Below, piece by piece: positions 51,192 through 53,236 of a stretch of DNA of 53,236 nucleotides (positions are counted from its first letter, which is position 1; every line of letters begins with the position of its first letter). Below the pieces are notes generated by a model, which was not told the DNA's origin, did not search any database, and saw nothing but the letters and a program-made list of their open reading frames with translations. Source of the stretch: Selenomonadales bacterium (lineage in GTDB: Bacteria > Bacillota > Negativicutes > Selenomonadales > Selenomonadaceae); the NCBI GenBank assembly GCA_900769615.1, contig CAAGHH010000019.1:1-53236 (forward strand). The letters run 5' to 3'. The position numbers were made by a program, and so were the translations under genes.

Positions 51192-51580
51192 GACCATCAG
51201 GACCCCATAACAGTGAATTTGATACGAGGCTATCCCCGTGTCGTCAATAGCGCGAGCGCGTGGCAAGCGGATATATTCGTGTCCATCCACATCAACGCCA
51301 AGCGGCAGAGGCGCTGAGACGAGAAGGCGTAGGCGAAAGGCTCGTTGCCTGCATCTAGTACCAGATGCTTTGGCGAATCTCCAAGTATGATCTCGGTTAC
51401 ATCGACTGCGGCATTAAGCCCCATCCAAGTTTCTGCGTGTTTAGGAATACAACAATGCCCGCCTTGCTCGTCGAAGTAGGATTCATTGACAGCGACGACA
51501 TAGGCATCCTCACCTAGTATGGCGACGACATCGCCCGCGCCATTGCGTGAGGCGTGACGGATTACTGGCAACAACGATAA
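51192..51580 (+). pseudogene. decayed N-acetylmuramoyl-L-alanine amidase (Amidase_3)
   Basis: Plus-strand translation gives VNSASAWQADIFVSIHINAK, which holds the zinc-ligand His motif of cell-wall amidases. In another frame it gives KYDLGYIDCGIKPHPSF, CVFRNTTMPALLVEVGFIDS with the catalytic Glu, then GDDIARAIA and GVTDYW. There are at least three in-frame stops (one where GERLVACIQ would be expected, and TAG and TGA near the end) and a frameshift. The 5' half is missing. Such enzymes are often phage endolysins or autolysins. Confidence 0.75.
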
Positions 51581-51633
51581 AAACAGCCCCATGCGGCAGA
51601 CGAAACACATCGTCAGCAGTGCGGGGCTGTTTT
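51578..51633. terminator. bidirectional terminator
   Basis: An 11-bp stem AAAACAGCCCC (51580-51590)/GGGGCTGTTTT (51623-51633) encloses a 32-base arm. T-runs occur on both strands, so it can end the amidase remnant and the minus-strand gene that converges on it. Confidence 0.7.
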
Positions 51634-51655
51634 CAGTAAAGAATCCTACTAATTT

Positions 51656-52603
51656 TTAAAAAGGGCAAAAATTTTTTAACTGTCTAATCTTTGGAGAGGT
51701 AACATTCCTATTTGGGATTATCACAAATATACGCTTATTGACATCCAATTCCAAGTGGAAATTCAAACATTGCGGAATTTGCTCAGGAACATATTCGTGC
51801 ATCAAGTCTCGGCAAACCGAGATAGAACTTGTTAGCCAATTGATAATACGATTTGACTTGAGCTGTACTTGTAAACTAGTTCCAGCAGTAGTTATGCCTA
51901 GTCCTGGGCCAACATAAACAGAATCTCCAATTTGGACTGGCGTTGTAACCCCAGCTTTACGCATTTTATATTGCTGCTGAGATGATAAATCATATTCTAG
52001 CGAAGCACATTTTAGTCTAAACGTATCGAGTAGTTCTGGCCAATTGTCTTGAATTATCTCAATAAGTTCTTTATCAGCAAATACGGCATTCCCGCGATGG
52101 TCGGGAATTATCTTGAGGAAATACATATCATTTTTGTGAATAGGTATAAATCCAATGAGCAATTCTCCTGTGCGCTGGCAAAAATCATTTTCGACAGATT
52201 CCCCTAAATGAAAGTGATATAAGCGCCAATCATTAAGCATGCCATCTTCATAAAGGATGTCTTTCATCTTTTTGCTCAGTCTATCCAGTACAGACTGGCC
52301 ACTGCGTAATTTCTTAGCAATTTCATCAACAACTGGCTTATAATTGGTATACTCATTAGCCAAGCCCTTTTCTAACGCCTTGGAGTAATAGACTTTTCTC
52401 GGTATTGGCTTTATGCAGCGATTATCATAATTTAAAAACACATGTAATAACTTAGCGGCCTTATGGCGAGATTGCTGTTCCTCTGTTTTTGCTAATGGAT
52501 TCTCGTGCATGCCTTGCTCAAGTACGAGACCATATTGTTCATGTGGTACATTTTCCTTAAAATAATCCAGAATACATTGGGACATATCTTTATATAAATC
52601 CAT
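51656..52603 (-). CDS. hypothetical protein, 315 aa, with HFHLG motif
   Basis: The start at 52603 is fixed by GGGGTG seven bases upstream and a promoter behind it; longer frames lack an RBS. There is no signal peptide or membrane helix. The middle region reads DWRLYHFHLGE, then RTGELLIGFIPIHKNDMYFL, then IIQDNWPELL. This HFHLG ... NWPE pattern resembles a group of small accessory-island proteins I recall but cannot name. The C-terminal part has a beta-rich domain. A defence or toxin role is speculative. It is isolated and opposite to its neighbours. Confidence 0.7.
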   Translation of the reverse strand: MDLYKDMSQCILDYFKENVPHEQYGLVLEQGMHENPLAKTEEQQSRHKAAKLLHVFLNYDNRCIKPIPRKVYYSKALEKGLANEYTNYKPVVDEIAKKLRSGQSVLDRLSKKMKDILYEDGMLNDWRLYHFHLGESVENDFCQRTGELLIGFIPIHKNDMYFLKIIPDHRGNAVFADKELIEIIQDNWPELLDTFRLKCASLEYDLSSQQQYKMRKAGVTTPVQIGDSVYVGPGLGITTAGTSLQVQLKSNRIINWLTSSISVCRDLMHEYVPEQIPQCLNFHLELDVNKRIFVIIPNRNVTSPKIRQLKNFCPF

Positions 52604-52622
52604 AGCAATCACCCCACTATAT

Positions 52623-52656
52623 ATTATAGCATAAACCATTGCATTTGACAGGTCAA
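52623..52656 (-). promoter_or_regulatory. minus-strand promoter with palindromic operator-like site
   Basis: On the minus strand a perfect extended -10 TGCTATAAT (52631-52623) lies ~20 bases before the start codon region of the 315-aa gene. Upstream is TTGACCTGTCAA (52656-52645), a TTGAC-N2-GTCAA palindrome in the -35 zone. This suggests regulated expression of the gene. The rest of the 52604-52849 gap holds only a plus-strand terminator. Confidence 0.6.
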
Positions 52657-52785
52657 CTCCATAATATAGGGGTGAAAAAAGCTTTATCATATAAATCTTA
52701 ACTGAATACATTTTCGGGAATGACAAATTTTGTGGGTATCTACACTGATGGGCGAAAGATATATTTGTATTGTCATTTCGCATAG

Positions 52786-52817
52786 AAGCCGCAGTGGTGA
52801 TGACCGTGCGGTTTTTA
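52786..52817 (+). terminator. plus-strand terminator
   Basis: A GCCGCA/TGCGGT stem with inner GGT/ACC pairs is followed by TTTTT. No plus-strand gene precedes it closely, so it may belong to a lost gene. Confidence 0.6.
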
Positions 52818-52849
52818 TGCGTTTATAGCAGAATGAGGAGGGCTGGCTT

Positions 52850-53065
52850 ATGCAATTAACACTGATGATTATTCTTTGGCTGGAAAACGGCAAGACCATG
52901 ACGCAGGCTATCCCCGATTCCCGGGAAGGCCTGACGGAAGCGGAAGTCCGTAAGGCCATGTTTGACATCCTAAAGCGAAAGGTCTTATTGTCAGAGGGCG
53001 GGGCACGGGCTTCCTCTTACAAAAGGCAAAGCCTGCGCATCGTGGATGAGCAGGCTTTGCCATAA
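52850..53065 (+). CDS. DUF2922-family protein
   Basis: This 71-aa protein has the DUF2922 pattern: an N-terminal strand ending in GK (LWLENGKTMTQAIPDSREGL), then TEAEVRKAMFDILKRKVLL, and a C-terminal strand. Such genes occur in Firmicutes, usually followed by a YvrJ-like gene and often near DUF1659 genes; the function is unknown. ATG 52850 follows GAGGAGGG. Its G+C content is higher than that of the neighbouring DNA. Confidence 0.8.
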   Translation: MQLTLMIILWLENGKTMTQAIPDSREGLTEAEVRKAMFDILKRKVLLSEGGARASSYKRQSLRIVDEQALP

Positions 53066-53077
53066 GGCGGCGGACAA

Positions 53078-53140
53078 ATGGAACAGACCATACTCACTGC
53101 AGTAGTCAACACTTTTTGGACACAACTACATAAAAATTAA
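53078..53140 (+). pseudogene. YvrJ-like small protein cut by an IS
   Basis: ATG 53078 begins MEQTILTAVVNT, which fits the N-terminus of YvrJ-family membrane peptides (usually followed by GFP and a hydrophobic helix). After NT (~53113) the sequence switches to FWTQLHKN and stops. TTTTTGGACAC, an IS-type end, starts exactly there. The gene is therefore interrupted. Confidence 0.6.
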
Positions 53141-53236
53141 TCACTTATTATTGGTTTTTTATACATTCAAGAGCAGCGCCTTGGACATCACTGGAATTGC
53201 AGGATGGCAGCTGTCCTAGAAAGATAGACACTATTC
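53112..53236. mobile_element. end of an insertion sequence running off the window
   Basis: TTTTTGGACAC (53113-53123) shares TTTTGGACAC with the IS end at 47466. The ~110 bases to the window edge are AT-rich, with no complete gene. The element's transposase must lie to the right, or the piece is only an end. Confidence 0.45.

Noticed and set aside
51230..51610. 126-aa open frame on the minus strand
   Set aside because: The plus strand of the same DNA shows clear though broken Amidase_3 motifs; the minus frame is a shadow with no RBS or family match.
53147..53236. Minus-strand frame entering from the right edge
   Set aside because: It would end at 53147 but shows no transposase motif, and the IS end orientation is equally compatible with a plus-strand element.
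1..53236. CRISPR arrays and tRNA genes
   Set aside because: No regularly spaced direct repeats and no tRNA cloverleaf signatures were seen by eye; a tRNAscan or CRISPR search would settle it.

Overview
The window is 53 kb of a chromosome with about 40% G+C. It most likely comes from a Gram-negative member of the Firmicutes (class Negativicutes, Selenomonadaceae-like). That placement is inference: it rests on Firmicutes-type gene families (HemZ, DUF2922/YvrJ, class 1B PyrD/PyrK) together with pilus genes of the PilN/PilO type. No database search was possible, so genus and species are open. Coding starts were chosen from visible ribosome binding sites (RBS), so several genes start downstream of the longest open frame.

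Layout. 1-2.4 kb: 3' end of a 23S rRNA gene with no 5S gene behind it, then an unrecognised 533-aa protein and a small membrane protein. 2.4-4.5 kb (minus): a soluble FIST-domain chemoreceptor. 4.9-11.1 kb: branched-chain amino-acid genes ilvN-ilvC, a terminator and new promoter, then leuC-leuD-leuB-ilvB. 11.1-20.9 kb: one pyrimidine operon, pyrB-pyrC-carA-carB-pyrK-pyrD-pyrF-pyrE, behind a promoter and a leader RNA that looks like a transcription attenuator; no pyrR is present. 21.0-26.2 kb: fur (with a Fur-box-like promoter), hemZ, hisS, aspS. 26.3-29.8 kb: envelope genes (GT26 transferase, psd, pssA, a membrane GT2). 29.8-30.9 kb: queD-queE of queuosine synthesis.

30.9-32.7 kb is a disturbed zone: a palindromic repeat, a shrunken IS3-type transposase, a minus-strand membrane protein, an orphan terminator and a structured leader. 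It precedes an eight-gene type IV pilus/pseudopilus operon (32.7-37.1 kb) that lacks its ATPase, platform and secretin genes. 37.2-45 kb is housekeeping again: aroC-aroK-aroB, rplS, lepB, an exonuclease III, and a large fused FAD/Fe-S lactate-type dehydrogenase.

From 45 kb to the end is accessory DNA: an FMN-binding protein, two exported proteins, a truncated IS, then a run of ankyrin, Sel1 and unrecognised small proteins that resembles a collection of immunity genes without a toxin. After it come a decayed amidase gene, an unrecognised minus-strand gene with a clear promoter, and a DUF2922 gene followed by a YvrJ-like gene that is cut by another IS end. The core operons are intact and tightly packed, with many 1-20 nt overlaps; nearly all oddities lie in the two IS-marked zones.
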